A DNA stretch of 64,000 nt, taken from Metallyticus violacea (lineage: Eukaryota > Arthropoda > Insecta > Mantodea > Metallyticidae). This document shows positions 47,511 to 60,764 of this stretch, one piece after another (position 1 is the stretch's first letter; each line of letters starts with the position of its first letter). The stretch lies in contig CM060834.1 of the NCBI GenBank assembly GCA_030762175.1, forward strand, positions 67,685,501 to 67,749,500, given 5' to 3'. The translations under genes and the position numbers were made by a program. Below the pieces are notes generated by a model, which made no database searches, was not told the DNA's origin, and saw only the letters and a list, made by a program, of their open reading frames with translations.

Positions 47511-48239
47511 CTTTTTCCGTTCTTATTTGAGATTACTGGTTCTCTTTCATTATAGTAGTTTGATAGCCTCAGAAAAGCATATTATGCGCAAAGAATCTCG
47601 AAAAGAGAAAAGTTTTTTTCGAAGTTTGGAAACTTCTTTAGAATCACTTTTTTTCCGTTCTTATTTGAGATAACTGGTTCTCTTTCATTATACTAGTTTG
47701 ATAGCCTCAGTAAAGTATATTATGCGCAAAGAATCTGGAAAAGAAAAAAAATTATTTTCGAAGTTTGGAAACTTCGTTAGAATCACTTTTTTTCCGTTCT
47801 TAATTGAGATAACTGGTTCTCTTTCATTATACTAGTTTGATATCCTCAGTAAAGCATATTATGCGCAAAGAATCTCGAAAAGAATAAAGTTTTTTTTTGA
47901 AGTTTGGAAACTTCGTTTGAATCACTTTTTTTCCGTTCTTATTTGAGATAACTGGTTCTCTTTCATTATACTAGTTTGATAGGCTCAGTAAAGCATATTA
48001 TGCGCAAAGAATCTCGAAAAGAAAAAAAAAATTTTCGAAGTTTGGAATCGTCGTTTGAATCACTTTTTTCCGTTCTTATTTGAGATTACTGGTTCTCTTT
48101 CATTATAGTAGTTTGATAGCCTCAGAAAAGCATATTATGCACAGAGAATCTCGAAAAGAAAAAAAATTTTTTTCGAAGTTTGGACACTTCGTTAGAATCA
48201 CTTTTTTTCCGATCTTATTTGAGATAACTGGTTCTCTTT

Positions 48240-49010
48240 CATTATACTAGTTTGATAGCCTCAGCAAAGCATATTATGCGCAAAGAATCTCGAAAAGAAA
48301 AAAAATTTTTTTCGAAGTTTGGAAACTTCGTTAGAATCACTTTTTTTCCGTTCTTATTTGAGATAACTGGTTCTCTTTCATTATACTAGTTTGATACCCT
48401 CAGCAAAGCATATTATGCGCAAAGAATCTCGAAAAGAAAAAAAAATTTTTTCGAAGTTTGGAAACTTCGTTAGAATCACTTTTTTTCCGTTCTTATTTGA
48501 GATAACTGGTTCTCTTTCATTATACTAGTTTGATAGCCTCAGTAAAGCATATTATGCGCAAAGAATCTCGAAAAGAAAAAAAATTTTTTTCGAAGTTTGA
48601 AAACGTCGTTTTAATCACTTTTTTCCGTTCTTATTTGAGATTACTGGTTCTCTTTCATTATACTAGTTTGATAGCCTCAGCAAAGCATAATATGCGCAAA
48701 GAATCTCGAAAAGAAAAAAAAATTTTTTTCGAACTTTGGAAACTTCGTTAGAATCACTTTTTTTCCGTTCTTATTTGAGATAACTGGTTCTCTTTCATTA
48801 TACTAGTTTGATAGGCTCAGTAAAGCATATTATGCGCAAAGAATCTCGAAAAGAAAAAAATTTTTTTTCGAAGTTTGGAAACTTTGTTTGAATGACTTTT
48901 TTTCCGTTCTTATTTGAGATAACTGGTTCTCTTTCATTATACCAGTTTGATAGCCTCAGTAAAGCATATTATGCGCAAAGAATATGGAAAAGAAAAAAAA
49001 TTTTTTTCGA
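48240..49010. repeat. Duplicated segment, partner at 52400-53170
   Basis: Offset about 4,160 bp (30 monomers). Shared rare markers are GTCGTTTTAATCAC (48605/52765), GCATAATATGCGC (48687/52847), CGAACTTTGG (48731/52890, which breaks the dyad left arm) and GATAGGCTCAG (48810/52971). The copies diverge after the GAATATGG monomer at about 49.05/53.21 kb. Confidence 0.75.
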
Positions 49011-49329
49011 AGTTTGGAAACTTCGTTAGAATCACTTTTTTTCCGTTCTTATTTGAGATAACTGGTTCTCTTTCATTATACTAGTTTGATTGCCTCAGAA
49101 AAGCATATTATGCGCAAAGAATCTCGAAAAGAAAAAAGTTTTTTTTCGAAGTTTGGAAACTTCTTTAGAATCACTTTTTTTCCGTTCTTATTTGAGATAA
49201 CTGGTTCTCTTTCATTATACTAGTTTGATAGCCTCAGTAAAGCATATTATGCGCAAAGAATCTGGAAAAGAAAAAAAATTTTTTTCGAAGTTTGGAAACT
49301 TCGTTAGAATCACTTTTTTTCCGTTCTTA

Positions 49330-50870
49330 TTTGAGTTAACAGGTTCTCTTTCATTATACTAGTTTGATAGCCTCAGTAAAGCATATTTTGCGCAAAGAAT
49401 CTCGAAAAGAAAAAAGTTTTCTTTCGAAGTTTGGAAACTTCGTTTGAATCACTTTTTTTCCGTTCTTATTTGAGATAACTGGTTCTCTTTCATTATACTA
49501 GTTTGATAGCCTCAGTAAAGCATATTATGCGCAAAAAATCTCGAAAAGAAAAAAAATTTTTTTCGAGGTTTGGAAACTTCGTTAGAATCACTTTTTTTCC
49601 GTTCTTATTTGAGATAACTGGTTCTCTTTCATTATACTAGTTTGATAGCCTCAGTAAAGCATATTATGCGCAAAGAATCTGGAAAAGAAAAAAGTTTTTT
49701 TTCGAAGTTTGGAAAGTTCTTTAGAATCACTTTTTTTCCGTTCTTATTTGAGATAACTGGTTCTCTTTCATTATACTAGTTTGATAGCCTCAGTAAAGCA
49801 TATTATGCGCAAAGAATCTGGAAAAGAAAAAAAATTTTTTTCGAAGTTTGGAAACTTCGTTATAATCACTTTTTTTCCGTTCTTATTTGAGATAACTGGT
49901 TCTCTTTCATTATACTAATTTGATAGCCTAAGTAAAGCATATTATGCGCAAAGAATCTCGAAAAGAAAAAAAAAAATTTTTCGAAGTTTGGAAACTTCAT
50001 TAGAATAACTTTTTTTCCGTTCTTATTCGAGATAACTGGTTCTCTTTCATTATACTAGTTTGATAGCCTCAGAAAAGCATATTATTCGCAAAGAATCTCG
50101 AAAAGAAAAAAATTTTTTTCGAAGTTTGGAAACTATTTTAGAATCACTTTTTTTCTGTTCTTATTCGAGATAACTGGTTCGCTTTCATTATACTAATTTG
50201 ATAGCCTCAGAAAAGCATATTATGCGCAAAGAATCTCGAAAAGAAAAAAAAATTTTTTTGTAGTTTGGAAACTTCGTTAGAATCACTTTTTTTCCGTTCT
50301 TATTTGAGATAACTGGTTCTCTTTCATTATACTAGTTTGATAGCCTCAGTAAAGCATATGATGCGCAGAGAATCTCGAAAAGAAAAAAAATTTTTTTCGA
50401 GGTTTGGAAACTTCCTTAGAATCACTTTTTTTCCGTTCTTATTTGAGATAACTGGTTCTCTTTCATTATACTAGTTTGATAGCCTCAGTAAAGCATATTA
50501 TGCGCAAAGAATCTGGAAAAGAAAAAAAATTTTTTTCGAAGTTTTGAAACTTCGTTAGAATCACTTTTTTTCCGTTCTTATTTGAGATTACTGCTTCTCT
50601 TTCATTATAGTACTTTGATAGCCTCAGAAAAGCATATTATGCTCAAAGAATCTCGAAAAGAAAAAAAATTTTTTTCGAAGTTTGGAAACGTCGTTTGAAT
50701 CACTTTTTTCCGTTCTTATTTGCGATTACTGGTTCTCTTTCATTATAGTAGAATGATAGCCTCAGAAAAGCATATTATGCACAAAGAATATCGAAAAGAA
50801 AAAAAAATTTTTTGGAAGTTTGGAAACTTCGTTAGAATCACTTTTATTCCGTTCTTATTTGAGATAACTG
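49330..50870. repeat. Duplicated segment, partner at 55150-57110
   Basis: GAGTTAACAGG (49333/55152) starts an offset of 5,819 bp. It becomes 6,095 bp after two monomers present only in the right copy (55.74-56.02 kb), and 6,234 bp after one more (GCTCAAAG 50641/56875; GTAGAATG 50748/56982). The TTTGCGATTACTGG and TATAGTACTTTGATAG variants are shared. The step sizes are whole monomers. Confidence 0.75.
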
Positions 50871-50889
50871 GTTCTCTTTCATTATACTA

Positions 50890-53800
50890 GTTTGATAGGC
50901 TCAGTAAAGCATATTATGCGCAAAGAATCTCGAAAAGAAAAAAATTTTTTTTCGAAGTTTGGAAACTTTGTTTGAATGACTTTTTTTCCGTTCTTATTTG
51001 AGATAACTGGTTCTCTTTCATTATACTAGTTTGATAGCCTCAGTAAAGCATATTATGCGCAAAGAATATGGAAAAGAAAAAAAATTTTTTTCGAAGTTTG
51101 GAAACTTCGTTAGAATCACTTTTTTTCCGTTCTTATGTGAGATAACTGGTTCTCTTTCCTTATACTAGTTTGATAACCTCAGAAAAGGATATTATGCGCA
51201 AAGAATCTCGAAAAGAAAAAAGTTTTTTTTCGAAGTTTGGAAACTTCGTTTGAATCACTTTTTTTTCCGTTCTTATTTGAGATAACTGGTTCTCTTTCAT
51301 TATATTAGTTTGATAGCGTCAGTAAAGCGTATTATGCGCAAAGAATCTGGAAAAGAAAAAAAAATTTTTTCGAAGTTTGGAAACTTCGTTAGAATCACTT
51401 TTTTCCGTTCTTATTTGAGATAACTGGTTCTCTTTCATTATACTAGTTTGATAGCCTCAGTAAAGCATATTATGCGCAAAGAATCTCGAAAAGAAAAAAA
51501 ATTTTTTTCGAAGTTTGGAAACGTCGTTTGAATCACTTTTTCCGTTCTTATTTGAGATTACTGGTTCTCTTTCATTATACTAGTTTGATAGCCTCAGTAA
51601 AGCATATTATGCGCAAAGAATCTGGAAAAGAAAAAAAATTATTTTCGAAGTTTGGAAACTTCGTTAGAATCACTTTTTTCCGTTCTTAATTGAGATAACT
51701 GGTTCTCTTTCATTATACTAGTTTGATAGCCTCAGTAAAGCATATTATGTGCAAAGAATCTCGAAAAGAAAAAAGTTTTTTTTTGAAGTTTGGAAACTTC
51801 GTTAGAATCACTTTTTTCCGTTCTTATTTGAGATAACTGGTTCTCTTTCATTATACTAGTTTGATAGGTTAAGTAAAGCATATTATGCGCAAAGATTCTC
51901 GAAAAGAAAAAAAATTTTTTCGAAGTTTGGAATCGTCGTTTGAATCACTTTTTTCCGTTCTTATTTGAGATTACTGGTTCTCTTTCATTATACTAGTTTG
52001 ATAGCCTCAGCAAAGCATATTATGCGCAAAGAATCTCGAAAAGAAAAAAAATTTTTGTCGAAGTTTGGAAACTTCGTTAGAATCACTTTTTTTCCGTTCT
52101 TATTTGAGATAACTGGTTCTCTTTCATTATACTAGTTTGATAGCCTCAGCAAAGCATATTATGCGCAAAGAATCTCGAAAAGAAAAAAAAATTTTTTCGA
52201 AGTTTGGAAACTTCGTTAGAATCACTTTTTTTCCGTTCTTATTTGAGATAACTGGTTCTCTTTCATTATACTAGTTTCATAGCCTCAGGAAAGCATATTA
52301 TGCGCAAAGAATCTGGAAAAGAAAAAAAATTATTTTCGAAGTTTGGAAACGTCGTTAGAATCACTTTTTTTCCGTTCTTAATTGAGATAACTGGTTCTCT
52401 TTCATTATACTAGTTTGATAGCCTCAGTAAAGCATATTATGCGCAAAGAATCTCGAAAAGAAAAAAAATTTTTTCGAAGTTTGGAATCGTCGTTTGAATC
52501 ACTTTTTTCCGTTCTTATTTGAGATTACTGGTTCTCTTTCATTATACTAGTTTGATAGCCTCAGCAAAGCATATTATGCGCAAAGAATCTCGAAAAGAAA
52601 AAAATTTTTTTCGAAGTTTGGAAACTTCGTTAGAATCACTTTTTTTCCGTTCTTATTTGAGATAACTGGTTCTCTTTCATTATACTAGTTTGATAGCCTC
52701 AGTAAAGCATATTATGCGCAAAGAATCTCGAAAAGAAAAAAAATTTTTTTCGAAGTTTGGAAACGTCGTTTTAATCACTTTTTTCCGTTCTTATTTGAGA
52801 TTACTGGTTCTCTTTCATTATACTAGTTTGATAGCCTCAGCAAAGCATAATATGCGCAAAGAATCTCGAAAAGAAAAAAAAAATTTTTTCGAACTTTGGA
52901 AACTTCGTTAGAATCACTTTTTTTCCGTTCTTATTTGAGATAACTGGTTCTCTTTCATTATACTAGTTTGATAGGCTCAGTAAAGCATATTATGCGCAAA
53001 GAATCTCGAAAAGAAAAAAATTTTTTTTCGAAGTTTGGAAACTTTGTTTGAATGACTTTTTTTCCGTTCTTATTTGAGATAACTGGTTCTCTTTCATTAT
53101 ACTAGTTTGATAGCCTCAGTAAAGCATATTATGCGCAAAGAATATGGAAAAGAAAAAAAATTTTTTTCGAAGTTTGGAAACTTCGTTAGAATCACTTTTT
53201 TTCCGTTCTTATGTGAGATAACTGGTTCTCTTTCCTTATACTAGTTTGATAACCTCAGAAAAGGATATTATGCGCAAAGAATCTCGAAAAGAAAAAAGTT
53301 TTTTTTCGAAGTTTGGAAACTTCGTTTGAATCACTTTTTTTTCCGTTCTTATTTGAGATAACTGGTTCTCTTTCATTATATTAGTTTGATAGCGTCAGTA
53401 AAGCATATTATGCGCAAAGAATCTGGAAAATAAAAAAAAATTTTTTCGAAGTTTGGAAACTTCGTTAGAATCACTTTTTTCCGTTCTTATTTGAGATAAC
53501 TGGTTCTCTTTCATTATACTAGTTTGATAGCCTCAGTAAAGCATATTATGCGCAAAGAATCTCGAAAAGAAAAAAAATTTTTTTCGAAGTTTGGAAACGT
53601 CGTTTGAATCAGTTTTTCCGTTCTTATTTGAGATTACTGGTTCTCTTTCATTATACTAGTTTGATAGCCTCAGTAAAGCATATTATGCGCAAAGAATCTG
53701 GAAAAGAAAAAAAATTATTTTCGAAGTTTGGAAACTTCGTTAGAATCACTTTTTTCCGTTCTTAATTGAGATAACTGGTTCTCTTTCATTATACTAGTTT

Positions 53801-54200
53801 GATAGCCTCAGTAAAGCATATTATTCGCAAAGAATCTCGAAAAGAAAAAAATTTTTTTCGAAGTTTGGAAACTTCGTTAGAATCACTTTTTTTCCGTTCT
53901 TATTTGAGATAACTGGTTCTCTTTCATTATACTAGTTTGATAGGCTCAGTAAAGCATATTATGCGCAAAGAATCTCGAAAAGAAAAAAAATTTTTTCGAA
54001 GTTTGGAATCGTCGTTTGAATCACTTTTTTCCGTTCTTATTTGAGATTACTGGTTCTCTTTCATTATACTAGTTTGATAGCCTCAGCAAAGCATATTAGG
54101 CGCCAAGAATCTCGAAAAGAAAAAAAATTTTTTTCGAAGTTTGGAAACTTCGATAGAATCACTTTTTTTCCGTTCTTATTTGAGATAACTGGTTCTCTTT
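50890..54200. repeat. Tandem 15-monomer duplication (about 2,076 bp period)
   Basis: GATAGGCTCAG with CTTTGTTTGAATGAC occurs at 50896 and 52972. The following monomers keep the 2,076 bp offset through GATAGCGTCAG (51310/53386) to the TTGGAATCGTCG monomers (about 51928/54005). The first copy also holds a 4-monomer internal repeat (TTGGAATCGTCG 51928/52482, about 553 bp). Confidence 0.75.
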
Positions 54201-56019
54201 CATTATACTAGTTTGATAGCCTCAGTAAAGCATATTATGCGCAAAGAATCTCGAAAAGAAAAAAATTTTTTTTCGAAGTTTGGAAACGTCGTTTGAATCA
54301 CTTTTTTCCGTTCTTATTTGAGATTACTGGTTCTCTTTCATTATAGTAGTTTGATAGCCTCAGCAAATCATATTATGCGCAAAGAATCTCGAAAAGAAAA
54401 AAAATTTTTTTCGAAGTTTGGAAACATCGTTAGAATCACTTTTTTTCCGTTCTTATTTGAGATAACTGGTTCTCTTTCATTATACTAGTTTGATAGCCTC
54501 AGCAAAGAATATTATGCGCAAAGAATCTCGAAGAGAAAAAAAAATTTTTTCGAAGTTTGGAAACTTCCTTAGAATCACTTTTTTTCCGTTCTTATTTGAG
54601 ATAACTGGTTCTCTTTCATTATACTATTTTGATAGGCTCAGTAAAGCATATTATGCGCAAAGAATTTCGAAGAGAAAAAAAAAATTTTTCGAAGTTTGGA
54701 AACGTCGTTTGAATCACTTTTTTCCGTTCTTATTTGAGATTACTGGTTCTCTTTCATTATAGTAGTTTGATAGCCTCAGAAAAGCATATTATGCGCAAAG
54801 AATCACGAAAAGAAAAAAATTTTTTTTCGAAGTTGGAAACTTCGTTAGAATCACTTTTTTTCCGTTCTTATTTGAGATAACTGGTTCTCTTTCATTATAC
54901 TAGTTTGATAGCCTCAGAAAAGCATATTATGCGCAAAGAATCTCGAAAAGAAAAAAGTTTTTTTTCGAAGTTTGGAAACTTCTCTTGAATCACTTTTTTT
55001 CCGTTCTTATTTGAGATAACTGGTTCTCTTTCATTATACTAGTTTGATAGCCTCAGTAAAGCATATTATGCGCAAAGAATCTGGAAAAGAAAAAAAATTT
55101 TTTTCGAAGTTTGGAAACTTCGTTAGAATCACTTTTTTTCCGTTCTTATTTGAGTTAACAGGTTCTCTTTCATTATACTAGTTTGATAGCCTCAGTAAAG
55201 CATATTATGCGCAAAGAATCTCGAAAAGAAAAAAGTTTTCTTTCGAAGTTTGGAAACTTCGTTTGAATCACTTTTTTTCCGTTCTTATTTGAGATAACTG
55301 GTTCTCTTTCATTATACTAGTTTGATAGCCTCAGTAAAGCATATTATGCGCAAAAAATCTCGAAAAGAAAAAAAATTTTTTTCGAGGTTTGGAAACTTCG
55401 TTAGAATCACTTTTTTTCCGTTCTTATTTGAGATAACTGGTTCTCTTTCATTATACTAGTTTGATAGCCTCAGTAAAGCATATTATGCGCAAAGAATCTG
55501 GAAAAGAAAAAAGTTTTTTTTCGAAGTTTGGAAAGTTCTTTAGAATCACTTTTTTTCCGTTCTTATTTGAGATAACTGGTTCTCTTTCATTATACTAGTT
55601 TGATAGCCTCAGTAAAGCATATTATGCGCAAAGAATCTGGAAAAGAAAAAAAAATTTTTTCGAAGTTTGGAAACTTCGTTATAATCACTTTTTTTCCGTT
55701 CTTATTTGAGATAACTGGTTCTCTTTCATTATACTAGTTTGATAGCCTCAGTAAAGCATATTATGCGCAAAGAATCTCGAAAAGAAAAAAGTTTTCTTTC
55801 GAAGTTTGGAAACTTCGTTTGAATCACTTTTTTTCCGTTCTTATTTGAGATAACTGGTTCTCTTTCATTATACTAGTTTGATAGCCTCAGTAAAGCATAT
55901 TATGCGCAAAGAATTTGAAAAGAAAAAAATTTTTTTTCGAAGTTTGGAAACTTCATTAGAATCACTTTTTTCCGTTCTTATTCGAGATAACTGGTTCTCT
56001 TTCATTATACTAGTTTGAT

Positions 56020-58240
56020 AGCTGTAGAAAAGGATATTATGCGCAAAGAATCTCGAAAAGAAAAAAAAAAATTTTTCGAAGTTTGGAAACTTCATTAGAA
56101 TAACTTTTTTTCCGTTCTTATTCGAGATAACTGGTTCTCTTTCATTATACTAGTTTGATAGCCTCAGAAAAGCATATTATTCGCAAAGAATCTCGAAAAG
56201 AAAAAAATTTTTTTCGAAGTTTGGAAACTATTTTAGATTCACTTTTTTTCTGTTCTTATTCGAGATAACTGGTTCGCTTTCATTATACTAATTTGATAGC
56301 CTCAGAAAAGCATATTATGCGCAAAGAATCTCGAAAAGAAAAAAAAATTTTTTTGTAGTTTGGAAACTTCGTTAGAATCACTTTTTTTCCGTTCTTATTT
56401 GAGATAACTGGTTCTCTTTCATTATACTAGTTTGATAGCCTCAGTAAAGCATATGATGCGCAGAGAATCTCGAAAAGAAAAAAAATTTTTTTCGAAGTTT
56501 GGAAACTTCCTTAGAATCACTTTTTTTCCGTTCTTATTTGAGATAACTGGTTCTCTTTCATTATACTAGTTTGATAGCCTCAGTAAAGCATATTATGCGC
56601 AAAGAATCTGGAAAAGAAAAAAAATTTTTTTCGAAGTTTTGAAACTTCGTTAGAATCACTTTTTTTTCCGTTCTTATTTGAGATAACTGGTTCTCTTTCA
56701 TTATACTAGTTTGATAGCCTCAGTAAAGCATATTATGCGCAAAGAATCTCGAAAAGAAACAATTTTTTTTTCGAAGTTTGGAAACGTCGTTTGAATCACT
56801 TTTTTCCGTTCTTATTTGAGATTACTGCTTCTCTTTCATTATAGTACTTTGATAGCCTCAGAAAAGCATATTATGCTCAAAGAATCTCGAAAAGAAAAAA
56901 AATTTTTTTCGAAGTTTGGAAACGTCGTTTGAATCACTTTTTTCCGTTCTTATTTGCGATTACTGGTTCTCTTTCATTATAGTAGAATGATAGCCTCAGA
57001 AAAGCATATTATGCACAAAGAATATCGAAAAGAAAAAAAAATTTTTTGGAAGTTTGGAAACTTCGTTAGAATCACTTTTATTCCGTTCTTATTTGAGATA
57101 ACTGGTTCTCTTTCATTATACTAGTTTGATAGCCTCAGAAAAGGATATTATGCGCAAAGAATCTCGAAAAGAAAAAAAAAATTTTTTCGAAGTTTGGAAA
57201 CTTCATTAGAATAACTTTTTTTCCGTTCTTATTCGAGATAACTGGTTCTCTTTCATTATAATAGTTTGATAGCCTCAGAAAAGCATATTATTCGCAAAGA
57301 ATCTCGAAAATAAAAAAATTTTTTTCGAAGTTTGGAAACTATTTTAGAATCCCTTTTTTTCCGTTCTTATTCGAGATAACTGGTTCGCTTTCATTATACT
57401 AATTTGATAGCCTCAGAAAAGCATATTATGCACAAAGAATCTAGAAAAGAAAAAAAAAATTTTTTGTAGTTTGGAAACTTCGTTAGAATCACTTTTTTTC
57501 CGTTCTTATTTGAGATAACTGGTTCTCTTTCATTATACTAGTTTGATAGCCTCAGTAAAGCATATGATGCGCAAAGAATCTCGAAAAGAAAAAAAATTTT
57601 TTTCGAAGTTTGGAAACTTCCTTAGAATCACTTTTTTTCCGTTCTTATTTGAGATAACTGGTTCTCTTTCATTATACTAGTTTGATAGCCTCAGTAAAGC
57701 ATATTATGCGCAAAGAATCTCGAAAAGAAAAAAATTTTTTTTCGAAGATTGGAAACGTCGTTTGAATCACTTTTTTCCGTTCTTATTTGAGATTACTGCT
57801 TCTCTTTCATTATAGTAGTTTGATAGCCTCAGAAAAGCATATTATGCTCAAAGAATCTCGAAAAGAAAAAAAATTTTTTTCGAAGTTTGGAAACGTCGTT
57901 TGAATCACTTTTTTCCGTTCTTATTTGAGATTACTGGTTCTCTTTCATTATAGTAGAATGATAGCCTCAGAAAAGCATATTATGCACAAAGAATATCGAA
58001 AAGAAAAAAAATTTTTTTGGAAGTTTGGAAACTTCGTTAGAATCACTTTTATTCCGTTCTTATTTGAGATAACTGGTTCTCTTTCATTATACTAGTTTGA
58101 TAGCCTCAGAAAAGCATATTATGCGCAAAGAATCTCGAAAAGAAAAAAAGTTTTTTTCCGAAGTTTGGAAACTTCGTTTGAATCACTTTTTTTCCGTTCT
58201 TATTTGAGATAACTGGTTCTCTTTCATTATACTAGTTTGA
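56020..58240. repeat. Tandem 8/7-monomer duplication
   Basis: The ATTATTCGCAAAG monomer with AACTATTTTAGA occurs at about 56176 and 57287, roughly 1,110 bp (eight monomers) apart. After one monomer is lost in the right copy the offset is about 970 bp (GCTCAAAG 56875/57847; GTAGAATG 56982/57947). The right copy has the only CTAGAAAAG (about 57440) and AATCCCTTTT (57347) variants I noticed. Confidence 0.65.
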
Positions 58241-58969
58241 TAGCCTCAGCAAAGCATAATATGCACAAAGAATCTCGAAAAGAAAAAAGTTTTTTTTCGA
58301 AGTTTGGAAACTTCGTTTGAATCACATTTTTTCCGTTCTTATTTGAGATAACTGGTTCTCTTTCATTATACTAGTTTGATAGCCTCAGTAAAGCATATTA
58401 CGCGCAAAGAATTTGAAAAGAAAATAATTTTTTTTCGAAGTTTGGAAACTTCATTAGAATCACTTTTTTCCGTTCTTATTCGAGATAACTGGTTCTCTTT
58501 CATTATACTAGTTTGATAGCTGTAGAAAAGGATATTATGCGCAAAGAATCTCGAAAAGAAAAAAAAAAATTTTCGAAGTTTGGAAACTTCATTAGAATAA
58601 CTTTTTTTCCGTTCTTATTCGAGATAACTGGTTCTCTTTCATTATACTAGTTTGATAGCCTCAGAAAAGCATATTATGCGCAAAGAATCTCGAAAAGAAG
58701 AAAATTTTTTTCGAAATTTGGAAACTACATTAGAATCACTTTTTTTCCGTTCTTATTCGAGATAACTGGTTCGCTTTCATTATACTAATTTGATAGCCTC
58801 AGAAAAGCATATTATGCGCAAAGAATCTCGAAAAGAAAAAAATTTTTTTTTGTAGTTTGGAAACTTCGTTAGAATCACTTTTTTTCCGTTCTTATTTGAG
58901 ATAACTGGTTCTCTTTCATTATACTAGTTTGATAGCCTCAGTAAAGCATATGATGCGCAAAGAATCTCG

Positions 58970-59870
58970 AAAAGAAAAAAAATGTTTTTCGAAGTTTGGA
59001 AACTTCCTTAGAATCACTTTTTTTCCGTTCTTATTTGAGATAACTGCTTGTCTTTCATTATACTAGTTTGATAGCCTCAGTAAAGCATATTATGCGCAAA
59101 GAATCTGGAAAAGAAAAAAAAAATTTTTTCGAAGTTTTGAAACTTTGTTAGAATCACTGTTTTTCCGTTCTTATTTGAGATAACTGGTTCTCTTTCAATA
59201 TACTAGTTTGATAGCCTCAGTAAAGCATATTATGCGCAAAGAATCTCGAAAAGAAAAAAATTTTTTTCGAAGTTTGGAAACGTCGTTTGAATCACTTTTT
59301 TCCGTTCTTATTTGAGATTACTGCTTCTCTTTCATTATAGTAGTTTGATAGCCTCAGAAAAGCATATTATGCTCAAAGAATCTCGAAAAGAAAAAAAATG
59401 TTTTTCGAAGTTTGGAAACGTCGTTTGAATCACTTTTTTCCTTTCTTATTTGAGATTACTGGTTCTCTTTCATTATAGTAGAATGATAGCCTCAGAAAAG
59501 CATATTATGCACAAAGAATATGGAAAAGAAAAAAAATTTTTTGGAAGTTTGGAAACTTCGTTAGAATCACTTTTATTCCGTTCTTATTTGAGATAACTGG
59601 TTCTCTTTCATTATACTAGTTTGATAGCCTCAGAAAAGCATATTATGCGCAAAGAATCTCGAAAAGAAAAAAAGTTTTTTTTTCGAAGTTTGGAAACTTC
59701 GTTTGAATCACTTTTTTTCCGTTCTTATTTGAGATAACTGGTTCTCTTTCATTATACTAGTTTGATAGCCTCAGCAAAGCATATTACTCACAAAGAATAT
59801 CGAAAAGAAAAAAATTTTTTTTCGAAGTTTGGAAACTTTGTTTGAATGACTTTTTTTCCGTTCTTATTTG
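58970..59870. repeat. Duplicated segment, partner at 62720-63620
   Basis: AAAAAAAATGTTTTTCG monomers (58981, 59398) and the ATTACTCACAAAGAATATCG monomer (59783) recur at 62727, 63146 and 63533, an offset of about 3,750 bp (27 monomers). CTGCTTGTCTTTC and CACTGTTTTTCCG are also shared. The G inside the A/T tract is a marker I saw only in this corner of the array. Confidence 0.75.
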
Positions 59871-60764
59871 AGATAACTGGTTCTCTTTCATTATACTAGT
59901 TTGATAGCCTCAGTAAAGCATATTATGCGCAAAGAATATGGAAAAGAAAAAAAATTTTTTTCGAAGTTTGGAAACTTCGTTAGAATCACTTTTTTTCCGT
60001 TCTTCTGTGAGATAACTGGTTCTCTTTCCTTATACTAGTTTAATAACCTCAGAAAAGGATATTATGCGCAAAGAATCTCGAAAAGAAAAAAGTTTTTTTT
60101 CGAAGTTTGGAAACTTCGTTTGAATCACTTTTTTTTCCGTTCTTATTTGAGATAACTGGTTCTCTTTCATTATATTAGTTTGATAGCGTCAGTAAAGCAT
60201 ATTATGCGCTAAGAATCTGGAAAAGAAAAAAAATTTTTTTCGAAGTTTGGAAACTTCGTTAGAATCACTTTTTTCCGTTCTTATTTGAGATAACTGGTTC
60301 TCTTTCATTATACTAGTTTGATAGCCTCAGTAAAGCATATTATGCGCAAAGAATCTCGAAAAGAAAAAAAAATTTTTTCGAAGTTTGGAAACGTCGTTTG
60401 AATCACTTTTTCCGTTCTTATTTGAGATTACTGGTTCTCTTTCATTATAGTAGTTTGAAAGCCTCAGAAAAGCATATTATGCGCAAAGAATCTCGAAAAG
60501 AAAAAAGTTTTTTTTCGAAGTTTGGAAACTTCTTTAGAATCACTTTTTTTCCGTTCTTATTTGAGATAACTGGTTCTCTTTCATTGTACTAGTTTGATAG
60601 CCTCAGTAAAGCATATTATGCGCAAAGAATCTGGAAAAGAAAAAAAATTATTTTCGAAGTTTGGAAACTTCGTTAGAATCACTTTTTTTCCGTTCTTAAT
60701 TGAAATAACTGGTTCTCTTTCATTATACTAGTTTGATAGCCTCAGTAAAGCATATTATGCGCAA

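Noticed and set aside
54490..54762. The longest open frame (90 codons)
   Set aside because: It arises from 1-bp length changes between adjacent monomers that delay the stop. Nothing distinguishes it from its neighbours.
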